Positions 1 to 8,095 of a DNA stretch of 64,000 nt are shown piece after piece; position 1 is the stretch's first letter, and the number at the start of each line of letters is the position of its first letter. The stretch comes from Corynebacterium sp. 74A. GTDB lineage: Bacteria; Actinomycetota; Actinomycetes; Mycobacteriales; Mycobacteriaceae. Under the pieces are notes generated by a model. The model ran no database searches and had not been told where the DNA came from. It was given only the letters and a program-made list of their open reading frames with translations. The stretch lies in the NCBI RefSeq assembly GCF_008930665.1, contig NZ_PQMG01000001.1, positions 62,001-126,000 of the forward strand, read 5' to 3'. Both the position numbers and the translations under genes were made by a program.

Positions 1-1404
1 AAGCGCAGTTCGACCGCGCGAGCCATCGCCGCCGACTACCTGCCCGAGGACTGTGAAGAGGAACTGCTCGCCTACCCAGTGACCACTGGGATTACCAACC
101 ACCCCGGCGGCTACGCCGGGGCCATGGCCGAGTTCTATAGCGAGGCCGCCGAAAGGCTCAGCGCGCATCTCGCTGCCGGCAAGACTGTGGTGGTGCTCAG
201 CCTGGGCGATCCCATGCTCTACTCCTCGTATCAGCACCTGCACCGCCTGTTGGCGAGCGACTTTAAGGCAAAAATCATTCCCGGTATCCCGTCTATTACC
301 GCCTCCGCTGATGCCTTGGGGCTTCCCCTCGCCGAGGCCGAGGACATACTCGCTGTGCTGCCCGCCACCGTGGGCGTGGAAAACCTCAAGCGTGCACTGA
401 GCACCGCCGATACAGCCGTGATCATGAAGTTGGGCCGCACCTTCACCGCCGTCCGAGACGCCTTGGAGGCCACCGGCCGGCTGGAGGACTCCTATATCGT
501 CTCCCGCGCCAGCATGGAAGGCCAGCGCATCCTGCCCGTGCTCGAGGCTGATCCGGAGAATATTCCCTACTTCTCCTGCGTTGTGGTGCCCAGCCAGCGT
601 CAAGGCTTTGTGCTTGAGGATCAACAGCCCTCCCATGGTGAGGTGGTAGTGCTGGGACTCGGCCCAGGCGACTCTGCGTGGACCACTCCCGAGACGTCAT
701 GGGAGCTTGCCAGAGCCACCGATGTGGTGGGCTACTCCACCTATGTGCGGCGGGTGTCGCAGCGGGCCGGACAGCGCCAGCATCTCTCCGATAACAAGGT
801 GGAAGCCGAGCGCGCCGCTATGGCCCTCGACTTGGCGAAGGAAGGCAAGCGCGTGGCCGTGGTCAGCTCCGGTGATCCGGGAGTATTCGCCATGGCCTCA
901 GCGGTGCTCGATGTAGCCCAAGACCCGCAATGGGCCGATGTGTCGGTGCGGGTCGTGCCGGGAATGACCGCAGCGCAGGCTGTGGCATCGCGCGTCGGCG
1001 CCCCTTTGGGGCATGACTTCGGCATGATCTCCTTGTCCGACCGACTAAAACCGTGGGAGGTTATCGAGAAGCGGATCCGCGCACTCGCCTCCGCCGACAT
1101 GGCCTTCGCGGTATATAACCCGGCATCGAAGACTCGTCGCGAACAGGTGGCGAAACTCGCCGAGATCGTCGGTGAGTACCAGTCGCCCGAGCTGCCGGTG
1201 ATCGTCGCCCGCGCCGTGGGCTCCGAGCAGGAACGGGTGCAGGTGACTACGCTCCGCGACTTCGACCCAGAGATCGTGGACATGCGCACTATGGTGATTA
1301 TCGGCGCCTCCACCACCACCGTGTATCGTGGCGGGCCGGAGAAGGCCACGAGGGTGTTTACCTCTCGCCGCTACGCCACCCAGGACCCGTTGAATCTGTT
1401 TTAG
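1..1404 (+). CDS. cobIJ: CobI-CobJ fusion methyltransferase, 5'-truncated by window edge
   Basis: Fused cobalamin-pathway enzyme. The first part is precorrin-2 C20-methyltransferase (CobI) and the second is precorrin-3B C17-methyltransferase (CobJ), two SAM-dependent steps of corrin-ring synthesis in the cytosol. The frame is open from base 1 (reads KRSSTARAIAADYL), so the true start lies outside the window; the GTG at 79 is internal. CobI features are HPGGYAGAM and LSLGDPMLYSS. The CobJ domain starts near base 637 with VLGLGPGDSAWTTPE, and it carries SSGDPGVFAMA and VVPGMTAAQA. M. tuberculosis Rv2066 is the same kind of fusion. The gene runs convergently towards the 1489-3219 gene. Confidence 0.95.
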   Translation, partial: KRSSTARAIAADYLPEDCEEELLAYPVTTGITNHPGGYAGAMAEFYSEAAERLSAHLAAGKTVVVLSLGDPMLYSSYQHLHRLLASDFKAKIIPGIPSITASADALGLPLAEAEDILAVLPATVGVENLKRALSTADTAVIMKLGRTFTAVRDALEATGRLEDSYIVSRASMEGQRILPVLEADPENIPYFSCVVVPSQRQGFVLEDQQPSHGEVVVLGLGPGDSAWTTPETSWELARATDVVGYSTYVRRVSQRAGQRQHLSDNKVEAERAAMALDLAKEGKRVAVVSSGDPGVFAMASAVLDVAQDPQWADVSVRVVPGMTAAQAVASRVGAPLGHDFGMISLSDRLKPWEVIEKRIRALASADMAFAVYNPASKTRREQVAKLAEIVGEYQSPELPVIVARAVGSEQERVQVTTLRDFDPEIVDMRTMVIIGASTTTVYRGGPEKATRVFTSRRYATQDPLNLF

Positions 1405-1425
1405 AGCCTGATTCCGCAATAATGA

Positions 1426-1462
1426 AGCCGGCTGCGCACCTCTCAGGGTGCTGCAGCCGGCT
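1426..1462. terminator. Hairpin between convergent genes
   Basis: The arms AGCCGGCTG (1426-1434) and CAGCCGGCT (1454-1462) pair perfectly, and the inner GCACC/GGTGC extends the stem with one bulge. The hairpin lies 22 bases after cobIJ and 27 bases after the end of the opposing gene. No clear T-run follows on either strand, so its role as a bidirectional terminator is inferred from position. Confidence 0.6.
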
Positions 1463-1488
1463 GTGCTGTGTGGCGAAGCAATAAGGGC

Positions 1489-3219
1489 CTAGTTTTTCTT
1501 CGATTCCTGGCGCTTGTCTGGGGTTTGGCGAGCCCACGTGCCGATGGGGCCGGCCACACGCGGAGTTTGTTTGCCCAGTAAGGCGCGTTTATTCGCGTCC
1601 TTTTCCTCTGGCGCAAGTACAGAGATGACGGGCCCCTTCCCCTGTGCCTTAGGGTTGCGGCCCCCAGCGGGGCCGAACGCCGCCATGGGGCCGCGACCAG
1701 GGCTGGGCTTGCTGTTGCTTGTATTCTGCCCCAGCACCGCCGGCGGTGGCGTGGCGGCACCGCGTGGCGACGCCGTCGTGTTCGGGGAGTGATTCGGAGT
1801 AGAAGTAGCCGCGGGAGGGATCAGCGGCTGAGCAGAGCGTGCCAAGGGGGCCGGCCCTGCCCCACTGCTACTACGCAGGGGCGCACCTGGTGCGGAGAAC
1901 CCAGCGTGCCGGGACGTAGTGGATGTCACCCCGCGGGCCGAGCCGGTGGCGTGTGGCACCGCTCCGAGTGGCTGCACTGGGCTGGTTGCGGTGTGGCGGC
2001 CGGCAGATGCTGGGGATGGCGAGCCCAACGTGGTGGGCGTGGTGAGCGCATTGGTGAACGTCTGTGGACTTCTCGCGCCGCCTACCGTGCCAGCAATCGG
2101 GGATGTCTGCGGTGAAGAAGGATGGAGCAGGTTCTGGGACAGCTGTGGTGCGGCCGCTGAGGTGCCGGGTGTCGTAGTGGTGCCGGCGGTCTCCGTAGAG
2201 GGCGCGGCGATACTGGAGAGTTCGTTGAGAGCGGCGTGGGCACGCGCCATAGAACCCGGGTGATTGCTGGTGCTGTTGTGGGTGATGGCGTCGAGGGTCC
2301 GGAGTGTTTTAGGAACGTTGGCTCCCGCCGCGTCAACGGCGTGATCCATTCCCGTGGGAATGAGGTGGGCGTAGCCGCCTTGTGGCGGAGTAGCCATGAG
2401 ATTGCGGAGAACCGGCACACCCATGTGGAGTGTGGGCGGAAAGAGCGTGGTGGTGAAAGTTTTGACGAAGGCGTCCTCGGCCTGAGCCTTGAGAGCCGGA
2501 TCAGTGATGTGGGCGGTCCGCGCAGCCGCCTCGTTGACGAGGGAGTGGCCGTAGCTATGGATGGTGTGCAGGTTCTGCACCGTCATGCCCATTGCCTCAG
2601 CGTTGACGGAGAAATTCTGGGCTTGTTGCGCAGCTTCTCGGATGGTGGCTGCAGAGGCTTCGATCGCTTCGCCCTCATTGGTGCCGGCGATATCTGCAGC
2701 TATATGGTGCAGATCAGCGGAGATGGCGGCCGATTCAGTAGAGATCCATCGCCAGAGGTCCGCCGTAGTATCAACAAGGTTGAGCCGTGTGGCGGCGAAG
2801 GCCGCCTGGAGCGCTTGTAAGGAGGTGGCTGGATTAACCACCGCTGGCGCGAAGGGGAAATCACTGTAGAAGATGCTCGGTTTCGGTGGAAAAGTTCCTA
2901 GGACTTCCGCAGAGGATGTTCCGTAGAGGCTTTCACGCATAGCCTCATCCTGAAACTGGAATCCGCCATTTGTTGCATGTGTGGCATCGCTGAGCCAGTG
3001 AACGTGCTTCGCAAAAAGGGAGCAAACCTGTGTCAAGCTGCCTGGAGTAGACAGAAGAACATTCCCATGCTGCATGCCCAGCTGGTCTAGCCCAGAGACT
3101 TCGGTGAAAGTCTTTATGAAAGTGCCGCCGAGTACACGTATATTTAGCACCTCCATCCGTTTTAGGCATGAACTTAATCGGTCTCCGTTGAGGCCGAGAT
3201 TTCCAGTACAGACGTCCAT
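1489..3219 (-). CDS. PPE/WXG-like protein with Pro/Ser/Thr-rich C-terminal tail
   Basis: Unassigned 576-aa protein. Residues about 1-110 and 125-270 look mostly helical. The second block contains DLWRWISTESAAIS, followed by long Ala/Glu/Gln-rich helices and an FPPTLHMGVP segment, reminiscent of PPE or WXG100-type secretion substrates. Residues about 340-576 are low-complexity Pro/Ser/Thr/Ala and end in a basic tail. No signal peptide or membrane segment is visible. The ATG has a GAAGGA Shine-Dalgarno about 9 bases upstream and starts 5 bases after the DUF3558-like lipoprotein stop, so the two form an operon. The PPE resemblance is by eye only, and no type VII secretion genes are in the window. 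Confidence 0.7.
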   Translation of the reverse strand: MDVCTGNLGLNGDRLSSCLKRMEVLNIRVLGGTFIKTFTEVSGLDQLGMQHGNVLLSTPGSLTQVCSLFAKHVHWLSDATHATNGGFQFQDEAMRESLYGTSSAEVLGTFPPKPSIFYSDFPFAPAVVNPATSLQALQAAFAATRLNLVDTTADLWRWISTESAAISADLHHIAADIAGTNEGEAIEASAATIREAAQQAQNFSVNAEAMGMTVQNLHTIHSYGHSLVNEAAARTAHITDPALKAQAEDAFVKTFTTTLFPPTLHMGVPVLRNLMATPPQGGYAHLIPTGMDHAVDAAGANVPKTLRTLDAITHNSTSNHPGSMARAHAALNELSSIAAPSTETAGTTTTPGTSAAAPQLSQNLLHPSSPQTSPIAGTVGGARSPQTFTNALTTPTTLGSPSPASAGRHTATSPVQPLGAVPHATGSARGVTSTTSRHAGFSAPGAPLRSSSGAGPAPLARSAQPLIPPAATSTPNHSPNTTASPRGAATPPPAVLGQNTSNSKPSPGRGPMAAFGPAGGRNPKAQGKGPVISVLAPEEKDANKRALLGKQTPRVAGPIGTWARQTPDKRQESKKN

Positions 3220-3224
3220 GGTGA

Positions 3225-3866
3225 TTATTCCTTCGCCTTTTCAGATATATGTTTTAGTACGTTATATGCAGAAGTGCATGCATCGTCTTGTGTTTCTTTA
3301 ATGAAATATGAAGAGTAAATAACCGAAACTCGTCCTTCTGGGCTGAAACTTCCGACGCCACAATGCTTTGACACCAAATCTTGACTCTCAAAGGTGTGTA
3401 CCTTTTCATCGGCGATGAACTGCCCCTTCGGATGGACTAGTGCCTTAACTTCGAGTGTCTCTAGAGTATTCGGGTCCGTCATCGTTAAATAGGTTCCGGA
3501 CGCTGGTGGGTCGGTATGGTATGTGCATGAATCAATGCCGTCATTGAAAACATGGGGAACAAATTTACGGTCTCTTAGACCGAGCTTTTCCATGTCTGCC
3601 GGCGAAATTACTTCACAGGTATTGAAATAGGCGAATCCCGGCGCCCGGTAGTCGAAGTTTTCTGATGTGGCTTCGAACCAGTCGGATAATTCAGTTCCCG
3701 CCTCCTTAGTTGTTGTTGGGTTCTCCTCGGTGGTACTGCGTGTTGCCTCCTCAGTTTCCGGTTGTCCAGTCGCTGCTGTGCAGCCGCTGGTTGTGATCAG
3801 CGTTAGGGCTAGGGCGGTGCCGAGGGCGCGGCGGCGTTGTACTGCGGAGTATCGGTTGCTCCTCAT
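3225..3866 (-). CDS. Putative DUF3558-like lipoprotein
   Basis: Predicted 213-aa secreted lipoprotein. A basic N-terminus and hydrophobic stretch end in ITTSGC, giving lipidated Cys29, followed by a Thr/Glu-rich linker (30-55). The folded part has the pattern FNTCEVISPADMEKLGL ... CTYHTD ... KHCG, resembling the DUF3558 family of actinobacterial lipoproteins with paired cysteines. The start ATG has AAAGGA about 6 bases upstream. It is the first gene of an operon with the PPE-like gene. Base composition is clearly more AT-rich than the flanking cob genes (for example around 3230-3420), suggesting later acquisition or weak constraint. Family assignment is moderate and the function unknown. Confidence 0.75.
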   Translation of the reverse strand: MRSNRYSAVQRRRALGTALALTLITTSGCTAATGQPETEEATRSTTEENPTTTKEAGTELSDWFEATSENFDYRAPGFAYFNTCEVISPADMEKLGLRDRKFVPHVFNDGIDSCTYHTDPPASGTYLTMTDPNTLETLEVKALVHPKGQFIADEKVHTFESQDLVSKHCGVGSFSPEGRVSVIYSSYFIKETQDDACTSAYNVLKHISEKAKE

Positions 3867-3957
3867 GGGTGTCCTTTCATTAGGTGTGTGAAACTAAGAG
3901 TGAATGAGGATGGACAGTTGTGCAGTACAACTCACTGCGGGTGCCCTTTTAAGGGGT

Positions 3958-4012
3958 GGCGAAGTGGTTGCGGAGACGACATCCCCCGAGGTCATCTCTG
4001 CACCACTTCGCC
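3958..4012. repeat. Long imperfect inverted repeat (about 22-bp stem, 10-nt C-rich loop)
   Basis: The left arm 3958-3980 (begins GGCGAAGTGGT) is nearly the reverse complement of 3991-4012 (ends ACCACTTCGCC). There are one bulge and a couple of mismatches or wobbles around the loop ATCCCCCGAG. It lies about 90 bases upstream of the lipoprotein start, on the side expected for its promoter or leader. Its function is unknown. Confidence 0.7.
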
Positions 4013-4564
4013 GATATCGCCGCCATTGCCTAGGGATGTGACGGCGACGGGGCGCGCTGCTCAAACAACCCCTATGTTTGAGCACGCAGCCGATGCTGCC
4101 GAGGTGTGCGTCGCCACGGTACGGTCGCCGCTGAAAGCGGATTCCGCCGCTGGGTGTGCGGTGGCGAGCACGCGCCTTTTCGGAGAGATGGCCCTCGCCG
4201 GGATCGCCGGCGTGAGGCTTTCTCCTTGGGCGCACGCTGCGGTGAGAGGCAGTTTCTTTCGAGTTCCGTTCCCACATCAGAGCCGCACCAAAGCGAAGCG
4301 AACGGCGGAGCGCCGCCGCGTCACTCTGCTGCGTAGTAGCACCACAAACCATGTGTGCTGCTTCCCCTTTGTCTCAGATATTGGTACGTTCACTCGGCCA
4401 CAGCGCTGCAATACAGTGTGGTTGCGAGCGCATGGTTGACGCCCTAGTGCCATGGGTGGGACACCGCGCGCACTCATGCGCTCACAGGGAGTAGACGTAT
4501 CCACGGGGCGGCGAGGTTCCCTTGGCCCCTTTAGGGGGTAATAGCCGATAGAGGGCAGAATAAA

Positions 4565-4611
4565 GACCCCTCTCCCCTGCTGCTGTGATGCAGGAGGGAT
4601 GGAGAGGGGTC
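4565..4611 (-). terminator. Terminator of the pepQ-cobK operon
   Basis: GACCCCTCTCC (4565-4575) pairs perfectly with GGAGAGGGGTC (4601-4611), with an inner CCTGC/GCAGG stem. Read leftward, the hairpin starts about 60 bases after the cobK stop and is followed by TTTATTC, a modest U-tract. This fits rho-independent termination. Confidence 0.75.
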
Positions 4612-4672
4612 GGAGAGGTATCCGTTAAAGGAGCCTCGGGCATCGGCCGAGGTGGGGATACGAGCCGGCCGG

Positions 4673-5410
4673 CTAGACCAGCCGAGCTTCGCGCATGGCG
4701 TCGGAGGCGTTGTCCACCACGATCACGTTGGAGCCGCCCGGTAGCGGAGGTCGTTCGACCATGACCACGTCGATGCCGAGCTCCCGTGCAGCGTCGAGCT
4801 TGGCACGGGTGTAGTTGCCGCCGGAGTTTTTGGTGACGACAACGTCAATCTGGTTGCCGATCATGAGTTTCTTCTCCCCAGCGACATCGAAGGGGCCGCG
4901 GTCGAGGAGAACGCGGTTGCGCGGCGGTAGCGCTACTTCTGGCGGGTCGACGCAGCGGATGACGTAGAGGTTATGGGTATCGGCGGCGAAGGGCGCGAGT
5001 TTCTGTCGCCCGATAGTGAGGAAAATATGCGAGTAGTCGCGGGCAACCACCCGCGCTGCCTCTTCCACGCTGTTCACGGAGTGCCAGCGATCCCGCGGCT
5101 GCGGGCTCCAAGCGGGACGGTGAAGAGCGATGAGCGGGCGGCCAGTGGCGCGGCTTGCCTCGGCAGCGGATTCGCTGATGACCTCGGCGAAGGGGTGGGT
5201 GGCATCGATGAGCACGTCGATATCGTTGCTCACGATCCACTGCGCCAGCCCCGCCGGCCCGCCGAAACCGCCGATACGCACCATGCCCACAGGCAGGCGT
5301 GGATTCGCTACGCGGCCCGCCAGCGAGGTCGTGACCTCCCAGTTCTCGGCGAGCATGCGCTTAGCAAGGTCACGTCCCTCCGAGGTGCCGCCCAAAATTA
5401 GTGCACGCAT
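4673..5410 (-). CDS. cobK: Precorrin-6A reductase
   Basis: CobK reduces precorrin-6A to precorrin-6B with NADPH in aerobic-type cobalamin synthesis. The 245-aa protein opens with the nucleotide-binding motif [18 protein letters not shown]. It has the family segments [14 protein letters not shown] and, in the second half, [15 protein letters not shown] and VVTKNSGG. Length is typical. It overlaps the end of cobM by 13 bases, which implies translational coupling, and it is the last gene of the leftward pepQ-SDR-cobL-cobM-cobK operon; a strong hairpin follows. Confidence 0.96.
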   Translation of the reverse strand: MRALILGGTSEGRDLAKRMLAENWEVTTSLAGRVANPRLPVGMVRIGGFGGPAGLAQWIVSNDIDVLIDATHPFAEVISESAAEASRATGRPLIALHRPAWSPQPRDRWHSVNSVEEAARVVARDYSHIFLTIGRQKLAPFAADTHNLYVIRCVDPPEVALPPRNRVLLDRGPFDVAGEKKLMIGNQIDVVVTKNSGGNYTRAKLDAARELGIDVVMVERPPLPGGSNVIVVDNASDAMREARLV

Positions 5411-6168
5411 GGAATCGTCCTTCCGTGTTCATCGCGGGGCCGGTCATCCGAGTAGAGGAAGGAATCTGGGAACTGCTCGGCGGCGAGAACTTTGCCGACG
5501 ATAATCATGGCAGTGCGGGTAATTCCTGCTTCGCGGATGGCGGCAGCGATCGTCGATAAGCGCCCGCGCACGATCTGCTCGTCGGGGCGAGAGGCATAAG
5601 CCACCACGGCCACCGGGCAGTCGCCATAATAGGGCTCGAGGGTGGCCACAACCTCGTCGATTGCGTGGGCGGCGAGGTGAATGCACAGGGTGGTGCCGGT
5701 GCGGGCGAAGTTCTCCAGCTCCTCCCCTTCGGGCATCTGGCTGGCGCGACCATTGATGCGGGTGAGCACCACGGACTGGCCCACGGTGGGCACCGTCAGC
5801 TCATGGCCGAGGCTGGCGGCCGCAGCGGCGAAGGAGGGCACCCCGGGCACGATCTCGTAGTCGATCCCGAGCGCGCTCACACGCCGCGCCTGCTCCGCTA
5901 GCGCCGAATACACGCTGGGATCCCCCGACTGCAGCCGGGCCACGTCCTTGCCCTCCTTGTGGGCGCGCTCGATGACCTCCATGATCGCGTCGAGCGGCAT
6001 GCGGGCGGTATTAATCACCTCCGCGCCGTCTGGGGTGTGCTCCAGTACCTCCTCCGGCACGATACTGCCGGCGTAGAGGCACACGGGGCAACGCCGAATG
6101 AGAGCATCGGCCCGCAGCGTTAAAAGATCAGCGGCACCGGGGCCAGCGCCAATGAAGTACACAGTCAT
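5398..6168 (-). CDS. cobM: Precorrin-4 C11-methyltransferase
   Basis: CobM transfers a methyl group from SAM to C11 of precorrin-4. The 256-aa protein has the tetrapyrrole-methylase N-terminus [18 protein letters not shown], then LYAGSIVP, the SAM-binding [11 protein letters not shown] and the [13 protein letters not shown] motif, as in the CobM/CbiF family. Its start lies 13 bases after the cobL stop and its end overlaps cobK, so it is in the middle of the cob operon. Confidence 0.97.
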   Translation of the reverse strand: MTVYFIGAGPGAADLLTLRADALIRRCPVCLYAGSIVPEEVLEHTPDGAEVINTARMPLDAIMEVIERAHKEGKDVARLQSGDPSVYSALAEQARRVSALGIDYEIVPGVPSFAAAAASLGHELTVPTVGQSVVLTRINGRASQMPEGEELENFARTGTTLCIHLAAHAIDEVVATLEPYYGDCPVAVVAYASRPDEQIVRGRLSTIAAAIREAGITRTAMIIVGKVLAAEQFPDSFLYSDDRPRDEHGRTIPCVH

Positions 6169-6181
6169 AGGGGTTGTCTTT

Positions 6182-7360
6182 CTATTTGCTTACACGCCAC
6201 TGCCATACAGGATAGGCCGGCTTATAGGCGGTGAAGGAACCGATCGAGGTTTCGTTTTCAATCGCGATGCGCCGCAGTGTGCCGCCGTACTCTCGTTTCA
6301 GCTGCCAGAGCTTGTCGACGCTTTCTGCCGTCACCGCATTGGCCACCAATCGCCCGCTTGGGCGCAGGGCCGCCCACGCCGCCTCCCAGACCCCCTCGGC
6401 GGTGAGGCCGCCGCCAATGAAGATGCAGTCGGGAGAGTCACTACGCAGTAGAGCATCGGGTGCGGCGCCGCTGATTTCTAGCTGGGGCACGCCGAGGGCG
6501 CGGGCGTTGGCCGCGATGCGCTCGGCGCGCTGCGGATGGCTTTCGAAGATGCGGGCGCGGTTACGGGGATCGAGTCGCAGCCATTCGATACTGATTGATC
6601 CCGAACCTCCACCAATGTCCCACAGCAGCTCCCCCGCTCGGGGCGCCAGCGCGCACACGGTGAACGCACGAATATCTTGTTTAGTCAGCTGTCCATCATG
6701 GTCATAGCTGTCATCGGGCAGCCCAGGGGCGAGGGTACGCGCCGCCCGTGCCGGCGGTTCGACCGCGATAACGGCAAGGCCGCTGTCTTGTGCCGGTGGC
6801 GCGGCGGCAGTACCGGTGGTGATGCACTCGTGTGCCGCCCCGAGATCAGCGAGCACCGTCACGGCCGCGTCCTCGAGGCCGCGTTCGCGAAGATAGTCGC
6901 ATATCGTGGCCGCGGAGGAGCGATCGCGCCCGAGCACGAGGAAGGGCCGGGCCTGATCCACCAGCACTCCGATGCTCGCGACATCGCCGGTCACCAGCGA
7001 AGTGTGCGGGGTGTTCTGCTGCGCCCAGCCAAGACGGGCACAAGCCATAGCGAAGGAGGACACCGCCGGATAGATACGCAGCTGCACCCCAGGGACTTCC
7101 CGCTGCAGCGTGCTGGCAATGCCGTGGAAGAGCGGATCACCGCTGGCGAGCACGGCGACGCGCTGCTGCTGCAGCTCGGCGATCATCCCCGGTAGCGCAG
7201 GAACGAGCGGTGAGGGCCAGGCGCGGGTGGCGGGTGCATCGACCAGCGCAAGCTGGCGCGTCGAGCCCAGCACAATCTCGGCGGAGTCGAGGGCGGCACG
7301 GGCGGCGGGGCTGAGCGAGGACATCCCCTCGGCGCCGATTCCGATGACATCAATGATCAC
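6182..7360 (-). CDS. cobL: Precorrin-6Y C5,15-methyltransferase (decarboxylating)
   Basis: CobL methylates C5 and C15 of precorrin-6B and decarboxylates the C12 acetate side chain. The 392-aa protein is the two-domain form: an N-terminal CbiE-type methylase ([29 protein letters not shown]) and a C-terminal CbiT-type Rossmann methyltransferase from about residue 215 ([24 protein letters not shown]). The start is GTG, with AAAGG nine bases upstream. It lies 15 bases after the SDR gene and 13 bases before cobM, in one operon. Confidence 0.96.
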   Translation of the reverse strand: MIIDVIGIGAEGMSSLSPAARAALDSAEIVLGSTRQLALVDAPATRAWPSPLVPALPGMIAELQQQRVAVLASGDPLFHGIASTLQREVPGVQLRIYPAVSSFAMACARLGWAQQNTPHTSLVTGDVASIGVLVDQARPFLVLGRDRSSAATICDYLRERGLEDAAVTVLADLGAAHECITTGTAAAPPAQDSGLAVIAVEPPARAARTLAPGLPDDSYDHDGQLTKQDIRAFTVCALAPRAGELLWDIGGGSGSISIEWLRLDPRNRARIFESHPQRAERIAANARALGVPQLEISGAAPDALLRSDSPDCIFIGGGLTAEGVWEAAWAALRPSGRLVANAVTAESVDKLWQLKREYGGTLRRIAIENETSIGSFTAYKPAYPVWQWRVSK

Positions 7361-7375
7361 AGAAGATGACCTTTC

Positions 7376-8095
7376 TTAACGCGGCATCCGCCGCCACACC
7401 GGGCGCGGAACCAGAGACATGATCCACGCCAGCAGCCGCAGCCGACGCGGCACCCACACCGTGGTGCTGCGGCCGCGGGCAGCCAGCACAGCCTCGGCAA
7501 CCTGATCGGGGGTGGATGACAGCGGCGCCGGCTTCATGCCGGTGGTCATGGACCCGATCACAAACCCAGGGCGGGCAGTGAGCAGATGCACCTTCGTGCC
7601 ATGCAGCCGATCAGTGAGTCCTTGGCAGAAGGCGTCCAGGCCGGCCTTGGTGGAACCGTAGACGTAGTTGGCGCGTCGGGCCCGCCAGCCGGCGATAGAG
7701 GAAAAAGCGTAGATGGTGCCCGAGCGCATCACATCGGCCAGCACGGTGAGCATCGATACCTGCGCCACGTAGTCGATGTGGGCGATCTCGGCGGCGTGCT
7801 GTTCTTCGTGCTCTGCGCGTTCTTGTTCGCCGAGAATGCCGAAGGCGACGATGGCATCGGTGATCGCCGCTCCCCCTGCCTGTTCAACGAGGCGGCGGTG
7901 CGAGTCCAGCTCCGTAGCATCCCACTCGATGATCTGCACGCTGGCGGCTCCCAGCCGGCGGAGCCGCTCGGCTACCGGCTCCATTCTTTCTGGGGATCTC
8001 CCAGCCAGCACAACGGGTCGTCCGCGGCAGAGCCGAGACGCCATCTCGCCACCAATATCAGAGGTGCCGCCAAGCAGCAGAAGGGTCTCTGACAT
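7376..8095 (-). CDS. Short-chain dehydrogenase, DprE2/Rv2073c-like
   Basis: A 239-aa NAD(P)-dependent SDR. The cofactor motif is GGTSDIG (residues 9-15) and the catalytic set is Ser132/133 (FSSIAGWR), Tyr146 and Lys150 (YGSTK). The C-terminal VWVPRRLRLLAWIMSLVPRPVWRRMP resembles DprE2, the decaprenylphosphoryl-keto-ribose reductase, but M. tuberculosis has an SDR (Rv2073c) at this same place beside cobL, so orthology to that gene is more likely. The start overlaps the pepQ stop by one base (TGATG) and has GAGGA six bases upstream. The substrate is unknown; it is probably not a corrin enzyme despite sharing the operon. Confidence 0.9.
   Translation of the reverse strand: MSETLLLLGGTSDIGGEMASRLCRGRPVVLAGRSPERMEPVAERLRRLGAASVQIIEWDATELDSHRRLVEQAGGAAITDAIVAFGILGEQERAEHEEQHAAEIAHIDYVAQVSMLTVLADVMRSGTIYAFSSIAGWRARRANYVYGSTKAGLDAFCQGLTDRLHGTKVHLLTARPGFVIGSMTTGMKPAPLSSTPDQVAEAVLAARGRSTTVWVPRRLRLLAWIMSLVPRPVWRRMPR

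Larger units (their letters stand above)
3867..4672. other. 806-bp gene-free region rich in inverted repeats
   Basis: No reading frame here has a ribosome site or recognisable protein. The region holds the promoter and leader side of the lipoprotein/PPE-like operon (leftward) and the downstream side of cobK. Inverted repeats seen: AGTTGT-N5-ACAACT (3916-3932), a large stem at 3958-4012, GCTCAAAC-N9-GTTTGAGC (4059-4083), GCAGC-CGAT-GCTGC (4086-4099) and the cobK terminator (4565-4611). The stretch 4100-4560 is GC-rich with further weak self-complementarity. It could be a structured leader or a non-coding RNA. Confidence 0.55.

Noticed and set aside
3958..4083. Tandem hairpins with C-rich loops as a 6C-type small RNA
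   Set aside because: The loops have runs of only five and four C, spacing is long and no terminator follows directly, so a 6C assignment is not supported. It is kept as an unexplained structure.
3837..4439. 200-codon open frame in the gene-free region
   Set aside because: No ribosome site, composition unlike real proteins, and it overlaps the lipoprotein start on the other strand and several hairpins.
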